This document shows positions 7,806 to 15,358 of a stretch of DNA of 64,000 nucleotides, piece by piece. Position 1 is the stretch's first letter. Each line of letters opens with the position of its first letter. The stretch is from UBA1847 sp942492205. Its GTDB lineage: Bacteria; Pseudomonadota; Gammaproteobacteria; Steroidobacterales; Woeseiaceae. The translations under genes and the position numbers were made by a program. Location: positions 1,488,001-1,552,000 of the forward strand of contig CALODT010000001.1 in assembly GCA_942492205.1 (NCBI GenBank). The letters run 5' to 3'. The notes beneath the pieces were generated by a model. The model was not told the DNA's origin. It saw nothing but the letters and a program-made list of their open reading frames with translations, and made no database searches.

Positions 7806-9308
7806 CTAGTTCCCATTGCGCGCCGCGACCCCCGCCGGCCTCTCGCGCTGCATCATCTTGAGTTGCTCTTCGGTCATGAACTCGCGGATGAAATCAATGC
7901 GGGCCTCAAACCGGATGCGCTGAATCTCCTGCAGCTCGGGGAGGCGCAACGCTTGCTGCAGATAGCCAATACCGCCACTCAGGTCACCGACCATGAGCCG
8001 GTACTCCGAGAGGTAATAGTACGCTTCCGCTTCCTCGCCAGCCTCACTTGCCGCCCTTGCGATGAGACGTACCTGTTCCGGTGTTGGCGGAACGTTGTTC
8101 ATGAGATCGAGCAGCATGGTGTGTGCCTTGGGAGCTTGTCCCAGCTGCAAGAGTTGTTCGCCGTAGTCGAGCACGAGCGGCACGTTGCGGGGGAACAGCT
8201 CAAGAGCGCGCTCGTAGGCGACCAGGGCGTCGCGTGGCTGATCAAGTGCGACCAGCGTCTGGCCTACGCAAATATGGTAGGCGATAACCGTTTTGTCGTT
8301 CTCCAGAAGTGCTTTACAGATATCGAGCGCTTCCCAGTGACGGTCGGCGCGCTGGTAAGCGACGGCACGTCCGTAGCGCTCCATGTTGGTCTGCTTTTCG
8401 TAAGGGCGCTTGTCGAAGTAGGCAACGGCTTCCGCTGCCGTATCGAAACGCGCCACGATCATACGTGTGCGGGCGATGCCGTAATTGATCGAGTCGTCGC
8501 TGCGAATTGGCGGATACTCGCGCGCCCTGGACCGCGCCTCGGCAACGCGTGCGCTGGTGACCGGGTGCGTGCGCAGAAATTCCGGCGCGCGCATCTCGGG
8601 ACTGGTGGTCGTCTGCCGCGATAACACCTCAAAGAAAGACGCCATGCCGTAGGGATCAAAGCCGGCATCGGCTAGCGCGGTGATGCCGATACGGTCTGCC
8701 TCGTACTCGTTAGTGCGCGTGAAGTTGATCTGTTGTTGGATTGCGGTTCCCTGCGCGACGGCGATCGCACCTTGCGCCGCATCGGAGCTCCCACCAGCTG
8801 CTGCGACGATGATTGCGCCAAGCATCATGGCCGTGCTCAGTATGCTCTGTCGGGAATTCGCGTGGATTGCCCGGGCAATGTGCCTTTGCGTGACGTGCGC
8901 GACTTCGTGCGCGATCACGCCGGCCAGCTCGTCCTCGCTGCGCGTCGCCTCGAGCAGGCCGGTGTGCAGGCCGATGTAGCCACCGGGCAGGGCGAAGGCG
9001 TTGATGCGCTCGTCATTAACGACGAAGAAGGTGAACTCATGATCGCCATCGTTGGTCTGTGCCGCAATACGGCTGCCGATATCGTTGACGTACTCCGTGA
9101 CCAGCGGGTCCTCGACTACCTGCCCGCTGCGGCGAATGTCACGCATGATCATACGCCCCAGTCTGGACTCATCATTGGTCGAAAGCACGGCATCGGCCGG
9201 GCTGCCCATATCGGGCAGATTGATATCGTCCGCGCCGGCGCCGCTGACAAACACCAGCGCGGCGAGGAGTAGCGCCAGGGAGGCGCGGTTGGCGGTGCTT
9301 TCGAACAT
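7806..9308 (-). CDS. bepA: BepA-like periplasmic M48 metalloprotease with TPRs
   Basis: A 500-residue exported protein. An N-terminal hydrophobic segment (about 8-26) is followed by an M48 domain with the zinc motif HEVAH at 134-138 and the third ligand in EYEAD (E201). The C-terminal half contains tetratricopeptide-like helices, as in BepA/YfgC. BepA degrades or rescues stalled outer-membrane proteins at the BAM complex. The stop codon abuts mlaA, suggesting co-expression of two outer-membrane maintenance factors. Family certain; exact BepA orthology is probable. Confidence 0.9.
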   Translation of the reverse strand: MFESTANRASLALLLAALVFVSGAGADDINLPDMGSPADAVLSTNDESRLGRMIMRDIRRSGQVVEDPLVTEYVNDIGSRIAAQTNDGDHEFTFFVVNDERINAFALPGGYIGLHTGLLEATRSEDELAGVIAHEVAHVTQRHIARAIHANSRQSILSTAMMLGAIIVAAAGGSSDAAQGAIAVAQGTAIQQQINFTRTNEYEADRIGITALADAGFDPYGMASFFEVLSRQTTTSPEMRAPEFLRTHPVTSARVAEARSRAREYPPIRSDDSINYGIARTRMIVARFDTAAEAVAYFDKRPYEKQTNMERYGRAVAYQRADRHWEALDICKALLENDKTVIAYHICVGQTLVALDQPRDALVAYERALELFPRNVPLVLDYGEQLLQLGQAPKAHTMLLDLMNNVPPTPEQVRLIARAASEAGEEAEAYYYLSEYRLMVGDLSGGIGYLQQALRLPELQEIQRIRFEARIDFIREFMTEEQLKMMQRERPAGVAARNGN

Positions 9309-9373
9309 AAAAGTCGGTCCAATGAATCCCTGTGTAAGTTTCGGACTAGGTGACGGGTCGGGCGTTCCCCTGA

Positions 9374-9841
9374 TTATAGAGCCTTCACGGCTTCCAGCAC
9401 CTCATCGGCGTGGCCGCTGACCTTCACTTTGCGCCATTCCTGTCGCAGTTTGCCCGTCTTGTCGATAAGAAACGTACTGCGCACGATACCCATGAATTTC
9501 TTACCGTACAGCGACTTTTCATGAATAACATCGAACGCTTTACATAACTTTTCGTCAGGATCGGAGAGCAGATCGAACGGGAATCCCTGCTTGGCCTTGA
9601 ACTTCTCGTGAGACGCAACGCTGTCTCTTGAGACGCCCAGGATCACGGTTTTCTGTCGCCGAAATTTCGCGTGCAGGGCGGAGAAATCGCGGCCCTCGGT
9701 TGTGCAGCCAGGTGTGCTGTCTTTCGGGTAGAAGTACAAGACGACGTTCTGGCCGCGCAGGTCCTTCAGGCGGATCTTCTTGTCGCCGGTTGCGTCCGCG
9801 GTGAAATCGGCTACCACGCGATTCAATTTCGGTGCACTCAC
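9374..9841 (-). CDS. bcp: Bcp/PrxQ-type thioredoxin-dependent peroxiredoxin
   Basis: A 155-residue thioredoxin-fold peroxidase. The peroxidatic cysteine lies in YPKDSTPGCTTEG (C46). The resolving cysteine found five residues later in many Bcp proteins is a glycine or aspartate here, so this is a one-Cys or atypical form; another Cys occurs further on in DEKLCKAF. It reduces hydroperoxides in the cytosol. It lies 37 bases downstream of gcvR, the same neighbour order as in many gammaproteobacteria. Confidence 0.94.
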   Translation of the reverse strand: MSAPKLNRVVADFTADATGDKKIRLKDLRGQNVVLYFYPKDSTPGCTTEGRDFSALHAKFRRQKTVILGVSRDSVASHEKFKAKQGFPFDLLSDPDEKLCKAFDVIHEKSLYGKKFMGIVRSTFLIDKTGKLRQEWRKVKVSGHADEVLEAVKAL

Positions 9842-9878
9842 AGGCCTCTCCTGGTCTTCTGGCTGGGTTGGTGGAACT

Positions 9879-10409
9879 TCAGGCTTTCACGGGCTCGATA
9901 ATCGCGTCGAGATTGAGGCGATCGCAGAACTCGAGGAATTCGTCGCGCAGCTGGGCGATGTGCAGCGAGGAGGGTACGTTCACGGCCATCTGCACGGCGA
10001 ACATCGGCGCGCCGGTATGCGCCGCGGCGTAGCTGCGTGTCGCGACATCGGCAATCTCGATGTCTCGCGAGGAGAAGAACTCCGCGAGATTGTAAACAAT
10101 GCCCTGCTGATCGAGAGCAACCACATCGATCGCATACGGCATGCGGTCCTGCTCGGCAGGCTTCACGTCGGTCTTGCGAATCGAGATCGAGAGCTTGTCG
10201 TCCTCGCAGAGCTTGTCGAGACCCTGTTCCAGTCGATTCAGCGTGTGCCAGTTACCGGATACCAGCAACAGCATCGCAAACTCCGACCCGAGCGTGGTCA
10301 TGCGGCTTTCCTCGATATTGCCTCCGCAGGACAGGATGACTTTGGTCAAATCCTGTACGACGCCGGTTCGATCCATTCCAACTGCTGAAATAACAATAAG
10401 TTGTGACAT
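9879..10409 (-). CDS. gcvR: GcvR-like ACT-domain regulator
   Basis: A 176-residue protein made of two ACT domains: the first begins VISAVGMDRTGVVQDLTKVILSCGGNIEESRM, the second IDVVALDQQGIVYNLAEFFSSRDIEIADV. There is no DNA-binding domain. In E. coli GcvR binds GcvA and represses the glycine cleavage operon when glycine is low. It is divergent from dapA and upstream of bcp, matching the classical arrangement. Whether GcvA exists in this genome cannot be seen. Confidence 0.88.
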   Translation of the reverse strand: MSQLIVISAVGMDRTGVVQDLTKVILSCGGNIEESRMTTLGSEFAMLLLVSGNWHTLNRLEQGLDKLCEDDKLSISIRKTDVKPAEQDRMPYAIDVVALDQQGIVYNLAEFFSSRDIEIADVATRSYAAAHTGAPMFAVQMAVNVPSSLHIAQLRDEFLEFCDRLNLDAIIEPVKA

Positions 10410-10499
10410 TTTTCTATAATCAACTTTATTCTTGTGACGGGGTTCCGTGGGCGCTGCCGAGTCGGTTCTTGAGCGTTACTGTGCGGTTCATAACAGTCC

Positions 10500-10528
10500 T
10501 TGCCAGCGCCTGACATGAACAGTAACAT
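10500..10528 (+). promoter_or_regulatory. Candidate sigma-70 promoter of dapA
   Basis: TTGCCA at 10500-10505 and TAACAT at 10523-10528 are separated by 17 bases. Start would be near 10535, leaving a short leader with GAGGACA as ribosome-binding site before the GTG start at 10558. Confidence 0.45.
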
Positions 10529-10557
10529 CGCCGCCTCATTTCTGGCGAGGACAACTT

Positions 10558-11448
10558 GTGTTCAAGGGCAGCCTGGTCGCGCTCGTAACGCCATTCGACA
10601 GTAACAATCGGGTCGATTACGCGGGTCTCAAGCGCCTGATCGATTTTCATGTCGAGCAGGGCACCGACGGCCTGGTTATTGCCGGTACGACGGGCGAATC
10701 GGCGACTCTGTCACGCTCTGAGCACATTGAACTCATCGGCCGCGCGATCGAGATCGCGCGCGGGCGTTTGCCCATCGTTGCCGGCACCGGTTCGAATTCG
10801 ACGGCCCAGACTATTGACCTGTCCCTGGCGGTGGCGGACCCCGGCATCGCGGCTTACCTTGTCGTTGTGCCTTACTACAACAAGCCGACCCAGGAAGGGC
10901 TGTTTCGGCATTTTTCGGCGATTGCAGATGCCGTCAACCGGCCCGTGATGATGTACAACGTACCGGGTCGTACGGTGGCAGACATGCTGCCTGAAACCGT
11001 AGGGCGCTTATCGCAGCACCAGAATATATTCGGTATCAAGGAAGCAACCGGTGACCTGCAGCGTCTGAAGGATATCCAGGCTCTGGTCGACGATGATTTC
11101 AAGCTGTACAGCGGCGATGACTTTACGCTGCTACCGTTCATCGAGCAGGGCGGGCATGGCGTGGTTACCGTCAGCGGTAACGTCGCGCCGTCGCAGGTCG
11201 CTCGTTTGTGCCAGCTGGCTCTGTCCGGAGAGCATGACGAGGCGGTCGCGCTCGATGAGTCCTTGCAGCCACTGAACAAGGCTCTGTTTCTAGAGTCCAA
11301 TCCGATACCGGTAAAATGGGCGGTGAGCGAAATGGGGTTGATGGCACCGTATATTCGACTGCCCCTGACGCCGTTTTCTGAGCAACACCATGAGACAATG
11401 CGATCTGCAATGCGCACTGCGGCTGCCGGTCAGGAGATACACGCGTGA
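10558..11448 (+). CDS. dapA: 4-hydroxy-tetrahydrodipicolinate synthase
   Basis: A 296-residue class I aldolase. It has the TT pair T44-T45 in GTTGES, Y133 in YNVPGRT, R138 and the Schiff-base lysine K161 in GIKEATGD, all at the E. coli positions. It condenses pyruvate with aspartate semialdehyde, the first step of the lysine/diaminopimelate branch. GTG start with a GAGGACA ribosome-binding site. The next gene overlaps its stop (GTGA), a translationally coupled pair. dapB of the same pathway lies at the far end of this window. Confidence 0.97.
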   Translation: MFKGSLVALVTPFDSNNRVDYAGLKRLIDFHVEQGTDGLVIAGTTGESATLSRSEHIELIGRAIEIARGRLPIVAGTGSNSTAQTIDLSLAVADPGIAAYLVVVPYYNKPTQEGLFRHFSAIADAVNRPVMMYNVPGRTVADMLPETVGRLSQHQNIFGIKEATGDLQRLKDIQALVDDDFKLYSGDDFTLLPFIEQGGHGVVTVSGNVAPSQVARLCQLALSGEHDEAVALDESLQPLNKALFLESNPIPVKWAVSEMGLMAPYIRLPLTPFSEQHHETMRSAMRTAAAGQEIHA

Positions 11449-11711
11449 CAGCAATTCGTTTATTCGTCAGCCTGCTGGTTGTGGCCAGCCTGTCTGCTTG
11501 TGGGGGCGATGGGCTTATCGACATCACCTGCGACGAGCCGCAGCGTTACCAGAGTGCTGTCGCAGGCCGTAAGGTCGTTGCCCCCGAGGGCCTGGACGCC
11601 TTGGATGAGCGAGCAGAGATGCCGATTCCCAAACCGGATAATGCGCCTGAACGACCACCGGGTTCGCCATGTATCGAACTGCCGCCGCCAGTCGGTACGG
11701 GCACCGAATAG
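11445..11711 (+). CDS. Small BamC-like lipoprotein (N-terminal segment only)
   Basis: An 88-residue lipoprotein starting at GTG overlapping the dapA stop. Lipobox LSAC gives Cys19. The mature part, only about 70 residues, contains RYQSAVAGRKVVAPEGLD, resembling the unstructured BamC N-terminal segment (YQ..., then VPPxL) that binds BamD in E. coli, and then proline-rich low-complexity sequence. Both BamC helix-grip domains are absent. In E. coli bamC also follows dapA, so position supports homology. The identity with BamC is inference; a plain hypothetical lipoprotein is the alternative. Confidence 0.7.
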   Translation: MTAIRLFVSLLVVASLSACGGDGLIDITCDEPQRYQSAVAGRKVVAPEGLDALDERAEMPIPKPDNAPERPPGSPCIELPPPVGTGTE

Positions 11712-11730
11712 ACGACAATCAACAGACTTC

Positions 11731-11818
11731 GGAGAGATGGCTGAGTGGTTTAAGGTGCTCGCCTGGAAAGCGAGTGTACGGTGATACCGTACCGAGGGTT
11801 CGAATCCCTCTCTCTGCG
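11731..11818 (+). tRNA. tRNA-Ser(GGA), upstream copy with a mismatched acceptor stem
   Basis: An 88-base serine tRNA with anticodon GGA, long variable arm and intact T-arm (GAGGGTTCGAATCCCTC). The 3' strand of the acceptor is TCTCTGC instead of TCTCTCC, giving a G-G mismatch at pair 2-71 opposite the 5' GGAGAGA. The following bases are GCCC, not the encoded GCCA of the second copy. The body is otherwise identical to the copy 161 bases downstream. It may be a decaying duplicate, or functional after CCA addition. Confidence 0.8.
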
Positions 11819-11891
11819 CCCTGAAGGGGTGAGAATCGCCATAAGGCGATTTGAATCAATGCCTCGCAGAATTACGTGACAATTTGAATTC

Positions 11892-11982
11892 GGAGAGATG
11901 GCTGAGTGGTTTAAGGTGCTCGCCTGGAAAGCGAGTGTACGGTGATACCGTACCGAGGGTTCGAATCCCTCTCTCTCCGCCA
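11892..11982 (+). tRNA. tRNA-Ser(GGA), intact copy with encoded CCA
   Basis: A 91-base serine tRNA including CCA. The seven-base acceptor stem (GGAGAGA/TCTCTCC) is perfect, the discriminator is G and CCA is encoded. The anticodon is GGA and the long variable arm is TGTACGGTGATACCGTA. A GACAAT hexamer lies 8 bases upstream, and a similar one lies upstream of the first copy. A strong terminator begins 6 bases after CCA. The DUF2784 open frame from the opposite strand ends inside this gene. Confidence 0.95.
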
Positions 11983-12483
11983 GTAACAAAAAAGCCCCCT
12001 CCTTGGGGGCTTTTTTGTTGTTACCGCAAAAAAATCCAATATGCCCTTTACACGGCCTTTCACTATTTCGCCTTTATCTTTCTTGCGAATCCCCCGCGGA
12101 CGAACCCAAAACCAGCTGGCAACGACAGCGCCGGCGAATACCGTGTAGCACAGCGTGAACAGCCAGGCAGGGGCCTGGTAGTACAGGAGAGCGTCCAGCC
12201 AATGCGAAATGAAGGAACCCGAATACGCCGCCTCGCCAGCACGTTCCCGGAGCGCCATTTCCCAGGTCGTCAGCGGGCATATCGCACCGATCCATGACTG
12301 GAGTACGACAATACCGATTGCTGCCAGATGGGCGATACGAAACCACGGGTTCCGCACCCAGGCCCAATCGAGAGGCTTGCCAACAAGGATTAGCAGCAAT
12401 CCGGCGACTACGAACAGCACGAACAGGGCATGAGCGAAAAGCAGCGCATCAGCGCCAAGAACTAACAGGAAGTCGGACTTCAC
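11911..12483 (-). CDS. DUF2784 membrane protein, open frame running through the terminator into tRNA-Ser
   Basis: From GTG 12483 the first 130 residues match DUF2784: four hydrophobic segments and the blocks HALFVLFVVAGLLLILVGKPLDWAW and CPLTTWE. Function unknown; inner membrane. The normal family length is about 120-130 residues, but no stop codon occurs there. The frame continues for 60 more codons; residues 156-165 are encoded by the terminator stem and about 169-190 by the antisense of tRNA-Ser, ending at 11911. If the terminator works on this strand the mRNA lacks a stop codon. The tail itself is not a conserved domain. Confidence 0.82.
   Translation of the reverse strand: MKSDFLLVLGADALLFAHALFVLFVVAGLLLILVGKPLDWAWVRNPWFRIAHLAAIGIVVLQSWIGAICPLTTWEMALRERAGEAAYSGSFISHWLDALLYYQAPAWLFTLCYTVFAGAVVASWFWVRPRGIRKKDKGEIVKGRVKGILDFFAVTTKKPPRRGLFCYWRRERDSNPRYGITVHSLSRRAP
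11988..12016. terminator. Bidirectional intrinsic terminator after tRNA-Ser
   Basis: AAAAAAGCCCCC, loop TCCTT, GGGGGCTTTTTT. The stem is perfect, with an A-run on one side and a T-run on the other, so it can end transcription on both strands: the tRNA transcript on plus and the DUF2784 transcript on minus. On the minus strand it lies upstream of the first in-frame stop codon of the DUF2784 gene. Confidence 0.9.
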
Positions 12484-12540
12484 GAGTACCGCCTCGAATT
12501 CATTTCATCGCAGCATTAAGAGGTTAACTATTTGCTGCAG

Positions 12541-13317
12541 TCATTCAAACCGAACGGTGAGCTGAACGCCGTACACCGCCTCGCTTTCACCGAATTTGCT
12601 CTCGAATAGCAGTGCGTCAGTGCCTTTCAGCGGAGAACGATACGGCTGAATGCGCAGCTCGGTCTCCCGCCCGACCAGTCTGTCGACAAGCTGATTGAGG
12701 GACCCGAGTGGATCGGTCAATGTCCACAGCCACTTGTCCCTGGTGCCTGGATGACCCGACAGGTCGTCGCGATCGCGAATATGGCTCCGAACCCGCATGA
12801 AATAGCGACCCAGCAATGAACCGAAGACCGGAGTCACAATCAGGTCCTGGATGGACGGTTCCTCAAACAGCGCCTCTGCTCCGAATTCGTAAATGGAGGA
12901 CAGCAGCACCGAATACCAGAATGCTTCTTTCTCGGTGTATCCGCGTTCCCGTGCTCGCACGAAATAGGCGGCGCCCCAGTAAGGATGCAGAACGTAGTTG
13001 ATGTAAAAGTCGTCAGAGTCCATCTGCGGATGGGTCACGTTGTCCCACCAGTAGGACATGTCATAGCCTGCTTTCTGTTCCTCGGTCCAGCCGCTGACGC
13101 TCTCCGGGGCTATGTAGAGGATGCCAATGGTCACCCACTGGTAACCGGCGAAATACAGCGTGTCTCGTCTGAGTCCGTCACGGTCACGTGCCTGCGCGTC
13201 AAAGGCGTCAGGCAGATCCAGATCGAACTCCTCGATTTTCTGGCCTAGTCCGTTTGCAGCCGCCAGCGTGAGCCAGGTGACCGCAGCGAGTATCTGGATG
13301 AGCAGACGGCGAGGCAT
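12541..13317 (-). CDS. DUF3943-like envelope protein
   Basis: A 258-residue protein from ATG 13317 (MPRRLLIQILAAVTWLTLAAANG), with a signal peptide to about residue 23; the 80 codons of open frame upstream overlap the neighbouring gene and are rejected. The sequence WWDNVTHPQMDSDDFYINYVLHPYWGAAYFVRARERGY matches the DUF3943 type, a bacterial family of unknown function with predicted envelope location. It starts 5 bases downstream of the DUF3187 gene, so both probably form one operon. Confidence 0.8.
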   Translation of the reverse strand: MPRRLLIQILAAVTWLTLAAANGLGQKIEEFDLDLPDAFDAQARDRDGLRRDTLYFAGYQWVTIGILYIAPESVSGWTEEQKAGYDMSYWWDNVTHPQMDSDDFYINYVLHPYWGAAYFVRARERGYTEKEAFWYSVLLSSIYEFGAEALFEEPSIQDLIVTPVFGSLLGRYFMRVRSHIRDRDDLSGHPGTRDKWLWTLTDPLGSLNQLVDRLVGRETELRIQPYRSPLKGTDALLFESKFGESEAVYGVQLTVRFE

Positions 13318-13322
13318 GCTAC

Positions 13323-14360
13323 CTACCTCGCACCGCGTGTACGTAGCGAAGCATGCAGCCCTAGGTCCGGTGTCGCGTTGGTGGATACATCCTCGACGAT
13401 GGCGAAACTGAGCACAATGCCGCCTGCCCGCGGACGGTATTGCCCGCCCACAGCCAGCTGCATGGAATTGCCGCCAAGTTCCTCCAGTGCAGTGTTGAAG
13501 TAGGGCCGTTGCACAAATAACTGGGCGGTGATCCCAAGCCGCTCGGTCGCGTGCCATGTGGCGGCCATGCCGCCGTAGGGGACCGAGCTACGCTGTATAT
13601 CAGGCAGGATGTCGCCGTCGGTCAAAAACAGCGTCCCTACAAATCCGGACAGGTCCAGGTCCCGCTTGAGGAGCTGCTGCCTGCTTGCCAGGTAAGCACC
13701 AATCGAATAATCGGCCGCGCCACTGCCAAGCAGCTTTTCCGAGTCCCCGGTGGGGAGTTTCACGCTCGCTCTGAGGGCAACGGACAGGCCGTCCGCGGCT
13801 GTTGCTTGCCGCACTGGAATGGCGGCGGTCAGTTGCAGATCGCCGAGGCCGAACGCCGAAGAATTCAACTGATAGCCGCTGCCGGAGGCACCTGCATAGG
13901 AAAAATACAGCTGGTTATTGGCATTGCGTCGTTTGGCGTTCGACAGGCCAAAAGCGCTATGCCAGTTTTCAATAAAGCCGTCCAGAAAACCAGTCGCGTG
14001 AGCAACCAGTGGCAATTCGAATCCGAGTTCGAGACCTGCGGAGAACCGACGGCGCATCGAGAGGGAGAAAAAGTAACTTTCCCCGTCGACTTCGAAATCC
14101 TCTGTCAGGCTGCTGGCGGCGTCCGCATGGTTGACGATATCCAGACTGAGTTCGTATTGTGTTGAGCCCTCGGCGACGAGCGTACCGGATTGAAAGGTGG
14201 GCAGACCGAATATCTGCAGAAACGGATTTTGATTACGGAGAGGGAAACCCTGCCAGTGTGGCTGCTCAGCCAGAGCAGCGCCCGGGAGCAAAACAACCCC
14301 CATGCCGAGCAGCAAGCGCTGCCACAGCCTGCCATGAATTCGCCGACGGAGTATCGCCAT
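13323..14360 (-). CDS. DUF3187-family outer-membrane protein
   Basis: A 345-residue exported protein from ATG 14360 (MAILRRRIHGRLWQRL), with signal peptide ending at ALA near residue 31. It then has NQNPFLQIFGLPTFQSGTL and repeating amphipathic strands ending in SLRTRGAR, as in DUF3187 beta-barrel proteins. The earlier in-frame start at 14426 lacks a signal-peptide layout. The function is unknown; an outer-membrane barrel is inferred. Paired with the DUF3943 gene and divergent from a DUF3108 gene. Confidence 0.8.
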   Translation of the reverse strand: MAILRRRIHGRLWQRLLLGMGVVLLPGAALAEQPHWQGFPLRNQNPFLQIFGLPTFQSGTLVAEGSTQYELSLDIVNHADAASSLTEDFEVDGESYFFSLSMRRRFSAGLELGFELPLVAHATGFLDGFIENWHSAFGLSNAKRRNANNQLYFSYAGASGSGYQLNSSAFGLGDLQLTAAIPVRQATAADGLSVALRASVKLPTGDSEKLLGSGAADYSIGAYLASRQQLLKRDLDLSGFVGTLFLTDGDILPDIQRSSVPYGGMAATWHATERLGITAQLFVQRPYFNTALEELGGNSMQLAVGGQYRPRAGGIVLSFAIVEDVSTNATPDLGLHASLRTRGAR

Positions 14361-14440
14361 TGTCGCCCCTCCGGGTCGGGCCGCAGAACTTATTCTGGTC
14401 GATTGGGTCTGGAATAGAATAGACACATATACCTAAGACC

Positions 14441-15175
14441 ATGACCAGAAACGCCAACATCCAGAGCGCCTGCGTAGCGGTTGTGTTGTCGATAGCCTTA
14501 TTGCTCCCGCTGCCGCTTTTCGCAGAGCGAGCCGCTATTCCCGCATTTAGCGCGAACTACTCAGTGAGCTACGGGATCTTGAGGGGCGAAATGACGCTTG
14601 AGCTCAGGCACGCTGAGCCCGGCTACATCTACCGCACTTCACTACGCCCGCGCGGTGTCGTGTCATGGCTGCGGCGTGGCGAGATTCGCGAATCCACGTC
14701 GCTCGTTGCCGGTGAAGGCCTCGTTCGGCCGCTGGACTACGATAGCGTCGACACCATCGCCAAACCAACACGGCACGTTCAGTATGAATTCGATCCTCAA
14801 AACGGGCGCGTGACGGGTGAATACAAGCTGCGAGAGGTCGACGTGCCAATGCAGCAGGACGGACAGAATCGCATTTCCGCCCAGGTCGCGATCATGGAGG
14901 CATTGCAGTCCGGTATCGAGCTTTCCGAGCTTCCGGTATTTGATCGTGGCCGCTGGCGGACTTTTCAATTCGAGATCATCCCCGATCAGCTGGTCGAAAC
15001 ACCGGCCGGCGACTTCGAAACGATCCAGGTACGCTATGCGTCCGACGCCAAGAGCAAAAGCTGGTCTTTGTATTGCGCGCCCTCGCTGGACTACCTGCCG
15101 GTATTGATCGTCTACCGGGAAAAAGGAAAGACGAAGTCGAGAGCGGAGTTGACAGACTTCCTGATCGACAGATAG
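14441..15175 (+). CDS. DUF3108 periplasmic protein
   Basis: A 244-residue protein with a signal peptide (cleavage after FAE, about residue 29). FSANYSVSYGILRGEMTLELRHAEPGYIYRTSLRPRGVVSWLRRGEIRESTSL is typical of DUF3108, a domain of unknown function common in proteobacteria. No catalytic residues can be named. Divergent from the DUF3187/DUF3943 pair with an 80-base gap, so the promoters are probably shared. Confidence 0.85.
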   Translation: MTRNANIQSACVAVVLSIALLLPLPLFAERAAIPAFSANYSVSYGILRGEMTLELRHAEPGYIYRTSLRPRGVVSWLRRGEIRESTSLVAGEGLVRPLDYDSVDTIAKPTRHVQYEFDPQNGRVTGEYKLREVDVPMQQDGQNRISAQVAIMEALQSGIELSELPVFDRGRWRTFQFEIIPDQLVETPAGDFETIQVRYASDAKSKSWSLYCAPSLDYLPVLIVYREKGKTKSRAELTDFLIDR

Positions 15176-15358
15176 GCAAGCGTCAGGCCGCGCAGTCAGC
15201 AACCATCCAGTCGTATTCCTGCTCCTTCAGTTGCGGTAGCGGAGTCCACGATTCGCCGAATTCTCAGGATAGGCAGCAATAAGCAGATTTCCCTATTTCT
15301 AGGTAGGCCCGTATCGGAGGACAATACCAAAATAGTTTTGGATAAAGCGAGTGCGACC

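Noticed and set aside
11750..11989. A small minus-strand open frame across both tRNA-Ser genes
   Set aside because: Its peptide (with EREGFEPSVRYH and ERDSNPRYG) is the well-known translation of antisense tRNA-Ser sequence, not a protein.
12541..13557. 80-codon upstream extension of the DUF3943 gene
   Set aside because: It is antisense-like sequence overlapping the DUF3187 gene; the ATG at 13317 opens directly into a signal peptide.
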